48,139 bases of DNA from Omnitrophica WOR_2 bacterium RIFOXYA2_FULL_38_17 (GCA_001805965.1 MHHG01000031.1:1-48139); one strand, 5' to 3'; counted from the first letter of the stretch, positions 31,845 to 40,560 are shown. A program made the numbers and translations. Notes: generated by a model not told the origin, from the letters alone.

Positions 31845-33728
31845 CTAATTATTACTCATTTTTTCAGTAGCCTTAATAGTCTGTGATAATTTAGCATTTT
31901 CTTGTTGAGATGCCCACGATTTCTTCAGCTCACCATATTCATTTTTTGCTTCTGTATCAGTTAAAAACGTTTCCACGCCGGTCAATACCCATATCCCCAA
32001 ATCAACAACTGGCATATTCTTCAATAAAGTTACTAGCCTTTTTTGAATCGTTGGACTATGTTTGCATAGACAGTAAATCCCTTCCATCTCCGCAGGCTTT
32101 GCTTGTAGTGTTGATTGCTGTCTTACAGAATTTTCTAGAACCTCATAAATATCTTCTAAATCAGATGGTTGTAATATCTTTAACTGTTTGTCTAATCCAC
32201 TTATAATGAGCGGACTATTACTGGACAGTTTATTAATTAAAGATTGAAGTTCTTTCCGAATTCCATAAGACACTGATGATATCAATGCCTGCTCCCGAGA
32301 AATATGGATATATGACCTTAAATCAACTTCACCTAAAAATTTATCAATCATAACCCATTTCAAAATCCATTCATCTCCTAACCAATGTTGTGGACACTGA
32401 ATTTTATCATCAACATCCTTACCTGACTTAACGTGCTCTTCTAATGCCTTCAATTGAATCACTTTCCCATCTTTGGATTGCATTGCATAAGAAATTAAAT
32501 CACCATAAATTTTTTCTTTAAAACGCTCAACCAACATCAATTTTGCTAAAATATGCATGTCAATATCATTTGAGATATTTAAAGAGTCAGAAATCATTCG
32601 TCGCAACATCAGCGTATTCAAAAATCGTTTTATTTGCCTAGGATTACCTTCTAATCCTTCAGCTAGAATAGCACCTATCCTTTGCGACAAAAGAAGCATT
32701 TCTTTAACCGGTTCAGTCAATTCACCAAAAAGCTCGGTCGCTTGTTTTGCATCTAATACTTTTTCTTCCCAAGGTAATTTTTGGCTTTGTTGTATGAAAT
32801 CATATAACTTTCCTAACTTATCTGACTCTTTTTGCAACACATACTCCAAAAGTAAACAGGAAATATAATTCTGCGTTTCTGTTCTATTTAATGGGGGGAT
32901 TCGTAAAGGAACTTGTATTAATTTCTCAAGATAATTTTTCTTATATCGACTTGATTTCACATCAGTAGGCAAATCAGGAAAATGTTTATAAACCGCATAC
33001 TCAATCATAGCTTCATCTACCGCAAGGATAAATGCTGTTTTAGGAACAAATAAAAATAACCGTATCGCCTCAAGTGTTTGAATGGCGGTATCGGGTAGAC
33101 ATCGGTCTAAATCATCTACTAAAATAACAACCCGTTCAAACTTAGATAATTTAATTAATTTCTCAAAGTCCTCCCTAAATCCTTCTATTGCTTTTGAAAG
33201 CGGATCACTATTCTCAGGCAATAGTTTGTCCTTCAAATAATTCTCTAGAGATGAGACTTCATCTTCACCAATATTTAATTGTTCTGCACCTCCTTTTACT
33301 TTGGCAAGCACTTCAGAAATTAAAGTAGGATCTGGGATTCCTGTAGTCATAGTTAGGGCTAAGCCCCCTAGGCGTTTTACAGTCTTTAACCAATTCACCT
33401 TTCTGATTAAATTTACTGCCGCATCTTTTACTTTTTGATTTCTTGGTCTAGATTCTTTCAAACCTATAATTATCGACTCCATCATTACTGATTTAGCGTC
33501 ACTATACCCCTCAAATAACCAACCATTAAAAGTTAAACACAACACCTTTTTATCTTGCTTTAATTCAGTTTCAACAAATTTCACCATGCTCGTTTTTCCT
33601 GCACCCCAATCACCGTGAATGCCAATTGTCAAAGGAGAAAGCCTATCATCTTTAATTAAAGACGTAACTGTATTAGATAACTTCCTATACCCTAATAAAT
33701 CAATTTCTGACTCTTTATCATTCCACAT
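31845..33728 (-). CDS. qatA: QatA, KAP-family P-loop ATPase of the Qat system
   Basis: Walker A is GIHGDWGAGKTSMVKF (about residues 38-53) and Walker B is VVILVDDLDRCLPDTA, the standard KAP NTPase signature; FILAVDEAMIEYAV and the GNPRQIKRFLNTLMLRR sensor region follow. The hydrophobic stretch typical of membrane-attached KAP proteins is weak here. At 627 residues it is normal for QatA. It is the first gene of qatABCD, eight bases ahead of qatB. The preceding intergenic space (33729-33956) contains a strong inverted repeat and presumably the promoter. Confidence 0.88.
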   Translation of the reverse strand: MWNDKESEIDLLGYRKLSNTVTSLIKDDRLSPLTIGIHGDWGAGKTSMVKFVETELKQDKKVLCLTFNGWLFEGYSDAKSVMMESIIIGLKESRPRNQKVKDAAVNLIRKVNWLKTVKRLGGLALTMTTGIPDPTLISEVLAKVKGGAEQLNIGEDEVSSLENYLKDKLLPENSDPLSKAIEGFREDFEKLIKLSKFERVVILVDDLDRCLPDTAIQTLEAIRLFLFVPKTAFILAVDEAMIEYAVYKHFPDLPTDVKSSRYKKNYLEKLIQVPLRIPPLNRTETQNYISCLLLEYVLQKESDKLGKLYDFIQQSQKLPWEEKVLDAKQATELFGELTEPVKEMLLLSQRIGAILAEGLEGNPRQIKRFLNTLMLRRMISDSLNISNDIDMHILAKLMLVERFKEKIYGDLISYAMQSKDGKVIQLKALEEHVKSGKDVDDKIQCPQHWLGDEWILKWVMIDKFLGEVDLRSYIHISREQALISSVSYGIRKELQSLINKLSSNSPLIISGLDKQLKILQPSDLEDIYEVLENSVRQQSTLQAKPAEMEGIYCLCKHSPTIQKRLVTLLKNMPVVDLGIWVLTGVETFLTDTEAKNEYGELKKSWASQQENAKLSQTIKATEKMSNN

Positions 33729-33849
33729 ATCTATCTCCTGATATTAGTTTTTGATTCATTTCTTACAGAACGAAACTCTTTCAATCTTCAATCTTAATCT
33801 TGTTTTCTTTAAAACTAAAATACTCATTACCGCCAATAATAATGCAGAA

Positions 33850-33927
33850 AACGAACCAGGTACCACTTAGGTGACACCACAACTAACCATCTTTTCAACC
33901 TGTCCTTCAAAAAGTACCTAGTTCGTT
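33850..33927. repeat. 14-bp inverted repeat upstream of qatA
   Basis: AACGAACCAGGTAC (33850-33863) and GTACCTAGTTCGTT (33914-33927) pair at 13 of 14 positions, with a 50-base spacer. The spacer holds the small palindrome GGTGACACC. The function could be regulation of qatABCD or an insertion scar. No transposase is next to it. Confidence 0.6.
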
Positions 33928-33956
33928 CTTCTCATTTACTGGCACACAAAGCTTCT

Positions 33957-34185
33957 TCACTGTTTCATGCTTTTTTTGAACCAGATAATTGAAGCTTCAC
34001 CTTCTTTACGCACAATATCATCAGCTGAACGACTGTGCCTAATACTATTTCTTAATTCTGCCAACTGATTAAATTTTTGCATCAATGCTTCTTTATTCAA
34101 AAATATTTGCTGAAATCTCTTCCAATTATCCTTCGACATAATAAAATCTTGTATTTCCCTCAAATCAAAAAATTCTAAAAGTCCC
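33957..34185 (-). pseudogene. C-terminal HEPN fragment (Swt1-like), 5' end lost
   Basis: About 76 codons survive: LLEFFDLREIQDFI, WKRFQQIFLNKEALMQKF and then LAELRNSIRHSRS, which carries an R-N-x-x-x-H HEPN motif in the setting I associate with Swt1-type HEPN domains. The frame's first codons (from a GTG at 34196) fall inside a GACAC-type palindrome (34185-34234), so the coding sequence upstream has been replaced by the repeat. A native small protein is possible but unlikely. Confidence 0.6.
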
Positions 34186-34234
34186 CAGACACACACCTGA
34201 ACTTTACTTAATTCGGTTTACGGTATATGTCTGG
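34185..34234. repeat. Imperfect palindrome of the interspersed GACAC family (copy R1)
   Basis: CCAGACACACACC and GGTATATGTCTGG pair at 11 of 13 positions around a spacer containing CTTAATTCGG. The right part shares TTAATTCGG-type sequence with copies at 35604 and 40559. It cuts off the HEPN fragment at 33957. Confidence 0.65.
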
Positions 34235-34242
34235 TAATTCAT

Positions 34243-34887
34243 TTAATTATTTGTTTCTTTAAATCCATGCCCAACACCATACTTCAAATCTTGCGAAGCA
34301 ACATTAACATCTTGACCCGGTGAATTTTCTATAAATTCACTATAAGCCTTCTTTCTTTTTTGCCTTATATACCTTAAATAAAAAAACGATAAAATCAATA
34401 TTATGTATGGTGTTGCCCTAATTAGCTCAAAAGATGTCAATGGCTCTGTCAATCCAGGTATTACCCTAAGAGATAAATGATACAGAACTACGATCAAAAG
34501 AAGACCAACTCCCAAAGCATATTGAATTTTCAGGTGTGTTAGCATAACATTATTAGGTCTGTGCTTTCCAAAGTAATAATGTATATCCTTTAAATCTGAT
34601 ACCTTTAAGAATTGACGCTCAATATTCGCAATAATAACTAAGTTTCTATTATACCAATAAGCAGCATCATACAAATGCGCAATTAGCCATACAATTAAAA
34701 CAATAATAATTCCTGAAGCAACATCAATAGGAATAATATCCTTCTCAACAAGAGCAAATATCGCAAAAGCTCCAATGATAGTACTTACAGATTGCCAAAT
34801 AACCATTATATGCCGATTTATGTCATTAAATAACTGGTCATACATTTTCAATAAAAGTTCATCACGTCTATCAATTTGTTCTGACAT
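34243..34887 (-). CDS. Four-pass membrane protein coupled to the TGT-like gene
   Basis: About 214 residues with four hydrophobic segments: IMVIWQSVSTIIGAFAIFAL, GIIIVLIVWLIAHLYDAAYW, YALGVGLLLIVVLYHLSL and TPYIILILSFFYLRYI. A basic linker and a polar tail follow. I recognise no family. The frame has a GTG at 34899, but GGAGG lies five bases before the ATG at 34887 (MSEQIDRRDE), so I use that start. It overlaps the upstream gene by 17 bases, which argues for translational coupling and joint function. A membrane partner of a defence enzyme is a reasonable guess. Confidence 0.7.
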   Translation of the reverse strand: MSEQIDRRDELLLKMYDQLFNDINRHIMVIWQSVSTIIGAFAIFALVEKDIIPIDVASGIIIVLIVWLIAHLYDAAYWYNRNLVIIANIERQFLKVSDLKDIHYYFGKHRPNNVMLTHLKIQYALGVGLLLIVVLYHLSLRVIPGLTEPLTSFELIRATPYIILILSFFYLRYIRQKRKKAYSEFIENSPGQDVNVASQDLKYGVGHGFKETNN

Positions 34888-35557
34888 TATATCCTCCACA
34901 ATTATTAATTAAATAACTACAATCAAATCTATACCCATCCCATAAACTATTTATTTGCAATATTGAGTCCAACAAGCAATTTTCATATCCACCTTTGGGA
35001 TGCGGACGGAATGTCTCACCATCAAAATAATCACCAAAACGAGCATCATAAGTAAATCTATTACAATCAAAAGAAAAAACATTCATCTTCTGTGCTAATT
35101 TACGTTGTTCATCTGGCCTGCCACCCAATAAATGAACTGGTCTTGAAAAAGATTTCAAAGGAATGTTCGTTCCTCCATATTTTGTTGGTACACTATAGGC
35201 TAAGACAAAATGTTTTGGGATGTATTTGTCAATATTATCTGTTAGACCTAAATCTTTTGGAACAACTGCAACATAATCCGAATACTTCCTTAGCATCTCT
35301 GCCTCTTTTAAAATTGAATCGAGTTCACTAATTCTTTCGATATCTCTTGCTATTGTTAGAAATGGCACCTTTTCCGCAACTGCATCTAAATGCTTTTGTA
35401 AATCGTAATTCTTCCAATCTATATCAATAAAAAGTTTATCTCCTTCAAACTCTCTAATGTCTCGAAGATTTGTATATCTAGCTCCTGGAAACCAACCTTG
35501 CTTTACTGCTAATTGAAGGGCAGTTTTTGAGTGTGAAATAAATTTATTAACCTTCAT
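34871..35557 (-). CDS. DUF6610-like protein, probable TGT/DpdA-type base-exchange fold
   Basis: The 228-residue product starts MKVNKFISHSKTALQLAVKQ and has ARYTNLRDIREF, DIDWKNYD, FLTIARDIER, YVAVVPKDLGL, VLAYSVPTKYGGTNIP, VHLLGGRPDEQRKLA and VFSFDCNRFTYDARFGDYFD. I associate this order with DUF6610, whose alternating strands and H-L-L-G-G and S-x-D-x-N segments resemble the TIM barrel of tRNA-guanine transglycosylases and DpdA. That enzyme type swaps guanine for a 7-deazaguanine in nucleic acid. The assignment is by eye only. It is coupled to the membrane protein gene and lies a few genes from the QueC-like qatC. Confidence 0.55.
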   Translation of the reverse strand: MKVNKFISHSKTALQLAVKQGWFPGARYTNLRDIREFEGDKLFIDIDWKNYDLQKHLDAVAEKVPFLTIARDIERISELDSILKEAEMLRKYSDYVAVVPKDLGLTDNIDKYIPKHFVLAYSVPTKYGGTNIPLKSFSRPVHLLGGRPDEQRKLAQKMNVFSFDCNRFTYDARFGDYFDGETFRPHPKGGYENCLLDSILQINSLWDGYRFDCSYLINNCGGYNVRTN

Positions 35558-35603
35558 TCAATATAAAAATCCCCTCCATATGACCACAAAAAGTCTCCAT
35601 AAA

Positions 35604-35653
35604 CATACCTGCCCCTTAATTAATTCGGGTTAAAGTAAGTCTCTGGTAATTTC
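35604..35653. repeat. GACAC-family palindrome, degenerate copy R2
   Basis: The right half, TTAATTCGGGTTAAAGTAAG followed by TCTCTGGTAATTTC, aligns with copy R1 and copy R5. The left arm (CATACCTGCCCC) is too diverged to form a good stem. It sits between the helicase-nuclease and the TGT-like gene. Confidence 0.5.
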
Positions 35654-35691
35654 TCAACAAAGATCTAATTTAATAAATAATATCTAGGCAG

Positions 35692-38220
35692 CTATTTACT
35701 CTTATGAAAATATCTTTCAGAATATTTAGACTGTAAACTTACAATATCCAACTCATGCGTATCAATAAATTTTTGAATTTTATCATCGCTTAATTCTTTT
35801 ATTTTATAATTTTTAAATTCTTTAATAAATGACCGGATATTACTTTTAAGCTTTCTAAGTTTAGATTTTCTCATTATTGTAACTTCATGCGTAAAATTAG
35901 CATAATAGGACAAATTCTTTGTCGGTATTATCAATATCCTTTTCGCAGTAGCCGATTGGTATTCTTGATCAAACCATCCACAATGGGTATTCATCTGCCC
36001 TGCTTCAGATTTCTTAATATCATCTCTCTCATCATCTACTTCGCTTTTGCATTCAAAAATAAAATAATTATTATCCACTCCGCACCAAAGATTATCCGGT
36101 CCTTTTTTAAATTCCTTATCAGGACGCTGACTTAAAAATCCTAAAATTTCTCCAACCTCTTTCAACGCATTTTCAAATTTTTCCGATGGCATGCCAAAAG
36201 TCAAATCCTCCAAGACTCCCTCAACTGAGATACTAACATCTTCATATAATTCATTGGGTTTCATCCATTCTTTAATACGCTTTATTCTATTTTCATTAAT
36301 AAACTCTAACTTTTTATAAGTTATACCTTCTTTAGGTTTTAATAATTGCATATTTTTCTGAAAAGCACTTTTCTGAATGTCATTTGATTTTACCTTGCTA
36401 ACAAAATAAGTGTATCGGGCTAAATTCTGCAAATACCACCCATTCTCAGTGTTATTTTCAGTAAATTCATCACATATTTTCTGTGCAATTTCAATAGCTT
36501 TCTCAACGTTTCCTTTAAAATAGTATTCACCCGCTTCTCTCTCAAGACTTAACAACTCATGGATTGGATTTGAACGAACATCAATTTCTATTTTATCCAT
36601 TTCTTCTTTATAAAATTCTTTCCATCCTTCATCTCTGCGAAGAGATTGATCTATTAATGATTGGACAACTTTCCAAGAAGATTCCCCTTCAATCAAATCT
36701 TCTTTAGCAAAGTCAGCTATAATCTTTCCAATTTCAATTTGCTTTCTTGTCTGTGCTGAAAAATACTTATTTGTTAAAGGACTTTTAACAAACTTTACTA
36801 AATCACCTCCAACTAACATAATAATGCTATAATCTTTTTCCCCTCGTACACTTCGCCCAATTCCCTGCTCAATTTTCTGTGCAATCTTTATATTCAGAAT
36901 ATCACTACCAGACCTACATATTTCCTCATATCTATCTGATAATGAAACAAAAAAAGGCTTTGAATCGAGAATCAAAAGTCGACATGATTCATCTGGCAAA
37001 TCAATCCCATCGTAACGATTAACAATAACTAACGTTTTCTCAAATTCTTTAATCTTTAGTTTCTTTATGCAACTATAAATACTATTCGAATTAGCAACTT
37101 TAGCTCCAATAGATTCGTATTGGCTCGATTTTCTAAAATCTGGAACTATCGCAACAATTCCGCATTTTCTTTTGTCTGAAGACTTCGCAACTTTAGAAAC
37201 AATAGTATCTCTATCTAAAGATTCATCTATTAAAGAAGGAAGAACCAACATTTTTTCTCCAGACCACTTTAATTTATTATTCGTTAATGGCTTTTGCACA
37301 GATTGCACATCAAATCCTAACCCTTTTATAAAGAAAGTATCGTCTTGAGTAGTTGCTGACATTAATATGCGTTGGGAAGCATTATGGAATGACCCAAACT
37401 GATGTATAGGAATAAAATTTGGGGATATCTCTAAAACATTTCCTGTTATAAAAGCCTGGCAATTTTCAATATTATTTTTAATAATTGGCCATGTAAATTT
37501 AACATCATCTTCATCTTTGAATTGTATAATAGCTTTTAAAACTTCAGACTTCTTGTCAATCCAACTCCAATATGGAATTGGGAGTAAAGAATTATATGAC
37601 CCATCCTTTATTTCTAAATAACTACCTTCTCCCTGCTCCAGCAAGTCATCTTCAAACAAATTAAATATTTTCTTATACAAATCATGTTTCTTATTTATTT
37701 TAATTGTAAAAGAATCTTTTATGGCATCAATGCATGCATGGGAATCATCAAGGATTATATTTTCAATATCCATCGATTGATTATCCAGCCCAAAAACTGA
37801 TTTTCCATTAAATAATTTTTGAACATGGGTAATTAAAACTTTATTACCATTAAGAAAATCATCCGGCAACGCCTTACTTTCATCGATCTTACAATAAGGA
37901 ATCCCGAATTTTTCAGCCTCTTCACAGGTTTGATCAACTAGATAAATATTTGGACAAATATACAAGCAAGGAGTTTCGTTCGAGTTCAATTTAGATAATA
38001 ATATTAAAAGACCAACTAATGTTTTCCCTTCTCCGGTATGAAGCTTAATAATTAGATTTTTATCTCTCTGGCGCTCATTAAACCATTCCACTAACAACTT
38101 CTCCTGAGAAGGTCGTAACGGTCCCGTTTCGCTTCGTCGATCAAGTGAATCATAAATCTCGATGGGATTCACTTTCTTTTCAATATAAGTTTTTCCCAGT
38201 CTTTTTTTAAAATCTACCAT
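35692..38220 (-). CDS. DEAD/DEAH-type helicase fused to a PD-(D/E)XK-like nuclease domain
   Basis: An 842-residue superfamily 2 helicase. Motif I is IKLHTGEGKTLVGLL (about residue 60), motif II is NIILDDSHACID (DDSH instead of DEAH), motif III is RILMSATTQDD, and motif VI is QKIEQGIGRSVRGEKD. The C-terminal ~200 residues contain DNLWCGVDNNYFIFECKSEV, a good D-x(n)-E-x-K nuclease core. The gene starts 20 bases after a HEPN/AbiJ-like gene, so the two are probably one unit. I do not recognise a named system for this pair. DNA-targeting defence is the likely role. Confidence 0.72.
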   Translation of the reverse strand: MVDFKKRLGKTYIEKKVNPIEIYDSLDRRSETGPLRPSQEKLLVEWFNERQRDKNLIIKLHTGEGKTLVGLLILLSKLNSNETPCLYICPNIYLVDQTCEEAEKFGIPYCKIDESKALPDDFLNGNKVLITHVQKLFNGKSVFGLDNQSMDIENIILDDSHACIDAIKDSFTIKINKKHDLYKKIFNLFEDDLLEQGEGSYLEIKDGSYNSLLPIPYWSWIDKKSEVLKAIIQFKDEDDVKFTWPIIKNNIENCQAFITGNVLEISPNFIPIHQFGSFHNASQRILMSATTQDDTFFIKGLGFDVQSVQKPLTNNKLKWSGEKMLVLPSLIDESLDRDTIVSKVAKSSDKRKCGIVAIVPDFRKSSQYESIGAKVANSNSIYSCIKKLKIKEFEKTLVIVNRYDGIDLPDESCRLLILDSKPFFVSLSDRYEEICRSGSDILNIKIAQKIEQGIGRSVRGEKDYSIIMLVGGDLVKFVKSPLTNKYFSAQTRKQIEIGKIIADFAKEDLIEGESSWKVVQSLIDQSLRRDEGWKEFYKEEMDKIEIDVRSNPIHELLSLEREAGEYYFKGNVEKAIEIAQKICDEFTENNTENGWYLQNLARYTYFVSKVKSNDIQKSAFQKNMQLLKPKEGITYKKLEFINENRIKRIKEWMKPNELYEDVSISVEGVLEDLTFGMPSEKFENALKEVGEILGFLSQRPDKEFKKGPDNLWCGVDNNYFIFECKSEVDDERDDIKKSEAGQMNTHCGWFDQEYQSATAKRILIIPTKNLSYYANFTHEVTIMRKSKLRKLKSNIRSFIKEFKNYKIKELSDDKIQKFIDTHELDIVSLQSKYSERYFHKSK

Positions 38221-38240
38221 ATTAATCCCCTAAGAAAGTA

Positions 38241-39104
38241 TTATAATAAGATTTTATTTGCGATCAATTGATACATTGCCGCTTTTAATACTTGCCAACA
38301 AATTAACGCCGTATGCTTATCAGGATTAAATCCTGAACTAACTTGTGCATAAGGATGTATATAATTTCTAAAATCTCTTAATGCATGACTGAATTTTTTC
38401 ACATCCTCATTAAGAAGCCCAACATCACACGAAACGTCAATAAAATTATTTAAAGTCCAATCTTGAAATTGCTTAATTTTTCCTTCTTTATCTTTTGGCG
38501 CCATCCTCGATTGATTAAAAACCTTAGGATTCTTTATAGCAATTCCCAACAAAACACCTTCTAAACTGCTGCCAGAAAGAAATAACACCGATAGTGGCGC
38601 GCCTACATTTAAACATTTTTTAATTTCTTCAAATCTAAATTTTAAAGCAGCAGTAACTGCCAAATCCAATCCAATATCTTCGATTGAAATTTCATTAAAT
38701 TCTCTTTTCAGGAATTCATCTTCTTGCATCTCACCAGCCGCATCCTCAAATATTATTTTATCTGTCTTTACAAAGCCTATTTCTGCATCTTTTCTGACAA
38801 CTTTCCATTTATCAAATGCCAAAAATTGATTAAAATCTTTTATAAAATTATCTAATGCTGCAAAACGTCCAATGTAATTAACAGGCGCAAAAACTTTTTT
38901 AATGCATTTATCCAACTCAGGAGTACCATTTATTTGTTTTAATTTCTCGTCTGTATAAAACCAACGAGATGGAAACCCTTGCCCATACGAATCATTAAAC
39001 CCTAAATCATTAAAAAAACCAACTAATTTGGGTCCAGATCTATAGTCCGTCTCCTCATTAATCAATAATCTTAATTTTTCTAATGTTTTGTCTTGTAGAA
39101 TCAT
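38241..39104 (-). CDS. AbiJ-like protein with C-terminal HEPN motif
   Basis: The 287-residue product has an N-terminal domain with KLVGFFNDLGFNDSYGQGFP and SRWFYTDEKL. The C-terminal part contains LSVLFLSGSSLEGVLLGIAI, GKIKQFQDWTLNNFIDV and KFSHALRDFRNYIHPYAQ, the last carrying the R-N-x-x-H HEPN RNase motif. It resembles abortive-infection (AbiJ/Abi_C-type) proteins. It is followed closely by the helicase-nuclease. An RNase toxin triggered or restrained by the helicase is a plausible but unproven reading. The upstream end is an isolated C-terminal fragment of another gene (39116-39231). Confidence 0.65.
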   Translation of the reverse strand: MILQDKTLEKLRLLINEETDYRSGPKLVGFFNDLGFNDSYGQGFPSRWFYTDEKLKQINGTPELDKCIKKVFAPVNYIGRFAALDNFIKDFNQFLAFDKWKVVRKDAEIGFVKTDKIIFEDAAGEMQEDEFLKREFNEISIEDIGLDLAVTAALKFRFEEIKKCLNVGAPLSVLFLSGSSLEGVLLGIAIKNPKVFNQSRMAPKDKEGKIKQFQDWTLNNFIDVSCDVGLLNEDVKKFSHALRDFRNYIHPYAQVSSGFNPDKHTALICWQVLKAAMYQLIANKILL

Positions 39105-39115
39105 ATAACTTTCAG

Positions 39116-39231
39116 TTATAAAGAAAAATAATACTCCTTGATTTTCTTCGCCATACGCTGTCTTCTTTCACCCAAAAACTCTTCATAACGCTCAACATCC
39201 AAGTCAAATATATTCTCCGGTATGCATTCCA
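39116..39231 (-). pseudogene. C-terminal remnant of a lost gene
   Basis: The minus strand reads ECIPENIFDLDVERYEEF, then LGERRQRMAKKIKEYYFSL and a TAA stop. The charged RYEEFL...RR...MAKKIKEYY ending is a convincing natural C-terminus that I have seen at the end of large proteins in restriction and defence loci, but I cannot name the family. It begins exactly at a GACAC-type palindrome (39232-39273), so everything upstream has been deleted. Confidence 0.55.
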
Positions 39232-39273
39232 GGGACACATTACTTAATTCACATAATTATGTATTGTGTCCCC
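39232..39273. repeat. Imperfect palindrome of the interspersed GACAC family (copy R3)
   Basis: GGGACACATTAC and GTATTGTGTCCC pair at 11 of 12 positions around an 18-base spacer starting TTAATTCA. It lies between the NERD gene stop (39279) and the C-terminal remnant at 39116. It could act as a terminator, but there is no T-tract. Confidence 0.65.
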
Positions 39274-39278
39274 CCAAT

Positions 39279-40049
39279 TTAGAATTTAGCACAAATATAT
39301 CGTGAAATATGAAAGACTACCAGCATCATGTCTTCTTTAGTCATAACTTCCGGCTGATTGTCAATATACGTTGGAAAAGCCTTTGGACTCAATACCCATA
39401 CGTTTGATTGCTTTGCTTTTTCTGTTGACTCAACATACCATCCTGGGAACAGAATAACTGGCTTAACAGAAAAACTTTTGCCTGTAGATTCTTGAATTCT
39501 ATTCTTAAGCCAACTTGCAGCAGCATTAACTTGAACTATTGGGCCAGATTGCTCTTTACATCCAGGGATTATTAATTTTTTTCCATCAAACGTTATTCTC
39601 GAATCACCTTTTAATGGCTTGCGATAAGTTTTCGTTTCAATAACATAAAGACCTTTTGTGGAAATTATCACATGATCGAGATTAAAATTATCTCCAATAA
39701 TGTCATGAAAAACCCTATAGCCACTTTCTCTTAAATTTTCCAAATACTGCCCGACATCTCTCTCCCCATCTCTACCAAGCTTTATGGCTCTAGCTTCTTT
39801 CGATATTTCTTTTAATTTATACATACAAAACAGAATCGCCGGAACAGCAACAAAAGTCATTAACTCCAATTTTATATTGAAATACTGCAACCACTCATAA
39901 CTCGCAAAGAGAATAAACACAAATATTGCTATTATATATGCAAAAGCCTTCTCGTTAATCAGATCATCAAGCCTTTCATCAAGAGATTGTCCAGCATGAC
40001 GGAGAGACCTGCCTTTTATTGGAGATTTTTTCTTTTGTTTCATATCCAT
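39279..40049 (-). CDS. Membrane-anchored NERD-domain protein
   Basis: A 256-residue protein with two hydrophobic segments (FAYIIAIFVFILFASYEWLQ and LMTFVAVPAILFCMYKL), then a NERD (nuclease-related) domain: GRDGERDVGQYLENL, NFNLDHVIISTKGLYVIETK and a Lys/Trp-containing continuation (VNAAASWLKNRIQE). The D-H-V-I...E-T-K core suits a PD-(D/E)XK-like fold. The nuclease activity of NERD proteins is mostly inferred. It lies between two gene remnants and has no obvious partner gene. Confidence 0.78.
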   Translation of the reverse strand: MDMKQKKKSPIKGRSLRHAGQSLDERLDDLINEKAFAYIIAIFVFILFASYEWLQYFNIKLELMTFVAVPAILFCMYKLKEISKEARAIKLGRDGERDVGQYLENLRESGYRVFHDIIGDNFNLDHVIISTKGLYVIETKTYRKPLKGDSRITFDGKKLIIPGCKEQSGPIVQVNAAASWLKNRIQESTGKSFSVKPVILFPGWYVESTEKAKQSNVWVLSPKAFPTYIDNQPEVMTKEDMMLVVFHISRYICAKF

Positions 40050-40070
40050 TTATTCATTTTAGAGTTTAGA

Positions 40071-40110
40071 ATAGGCACCTTAATGAGTTTGGGTCCTGTC
40101 GTGTGTCCCT
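40071..40110. repeat. GACAC-family palindrome, copy R4
   Basis: TAGGCACCTTAATGAGTTTG then GGTCCTGTCGTGTGTCCCT: outer arms AGG-CAC and GTG-TGTCCCT pair imperfectly, and CTTAATGA is shared with copy R6. The gene at 40110-40512 loses its frame at this element. Confidence 0.55.
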
Positions 40111-40512
40111 ACTGCAACGCAAATGAACACTTTGAGAAATCTTCTTACTATCAAAATCACAAAATATTCCATTTAAATTATCATTAAGAGCTCTCGCAAA
40201 TTCTATTCCAGAACCTCTGCCTTCGTTGCCAATCTCGCTATATCCAATCCACGTTTGTTTGACCTCAGGAAAACAATACCAGCTTCGCAATAAACCATCT
40301 GCGATTTTCATTGAAGTTGACCTATCACGCAGAAAAGCTACATAACGCAGCATCTCTTTATGTAGATTTTGATATTCTTTTTTATCGCTATTAAATAGCA
40401 AAAATGGATCTATAAACAACGGAAGATCGTTAATAAGCGAGATATTAAACGCTCCATATTCTTCGATAACACTTGGGTCAACATTAAAAATATCAGAAAA
40501 ATAAACATTCAT
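40110..40512 (-). pseudogene. Truncated N-terminal part of a conserved defence-region protein
   Basis: The first ~134 residues look native: IFNVDPSVIEEYGAFNISLI, then NDLPLFIDPFLLFNS and IGNEGRGSGIEFARALN. I know full-length relatives as proteins several hundred residues long in defence islands, without assigned function. Coding sense stops near residue 134, at the palindrome R4; the frame runs on to 40066 without homology (DTRQDPNSLRCLF). The gene begins directly after the TAA of another C-terminal remnant (TAAATG junction), so it was once the second gene of a pair. Confidence 0.65.
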
Positions 40513-40560
40513 TTATTTCAATACCTTTTCTATAATCTCTACAAACTCACCTACAAAATT
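40513..40560 (-). pseudogene. Short C-terminal remnant upstream of the truncated gene
   Basis: Fifteen codons, NFVGEFVEIIEKVLK, end in TAA immediately before the ATG of the next gene, as in a coupled operon. At its 5' side it meets the palindrome R5. It is too short to assign, and it is only persuasive because of the TAAATG junction. Confidence 0.35.

Noticed and set aside
34871..38220. A full Dpd DNA-modification cluster, because of the TGT-like gene and nearby helicase.
   Set aside because: No DpdB (ParB-like) or other Dpd components were recognised, and the two genes are separated by a palindrome.
35692..39104. Assignment of the helicase and its neighbour to the Hachiman system.
   Set aside because: The partner protein has a HEPN-type RNxxH motif and no DUF1837-like features that I could see, so Hachiman is not supported.
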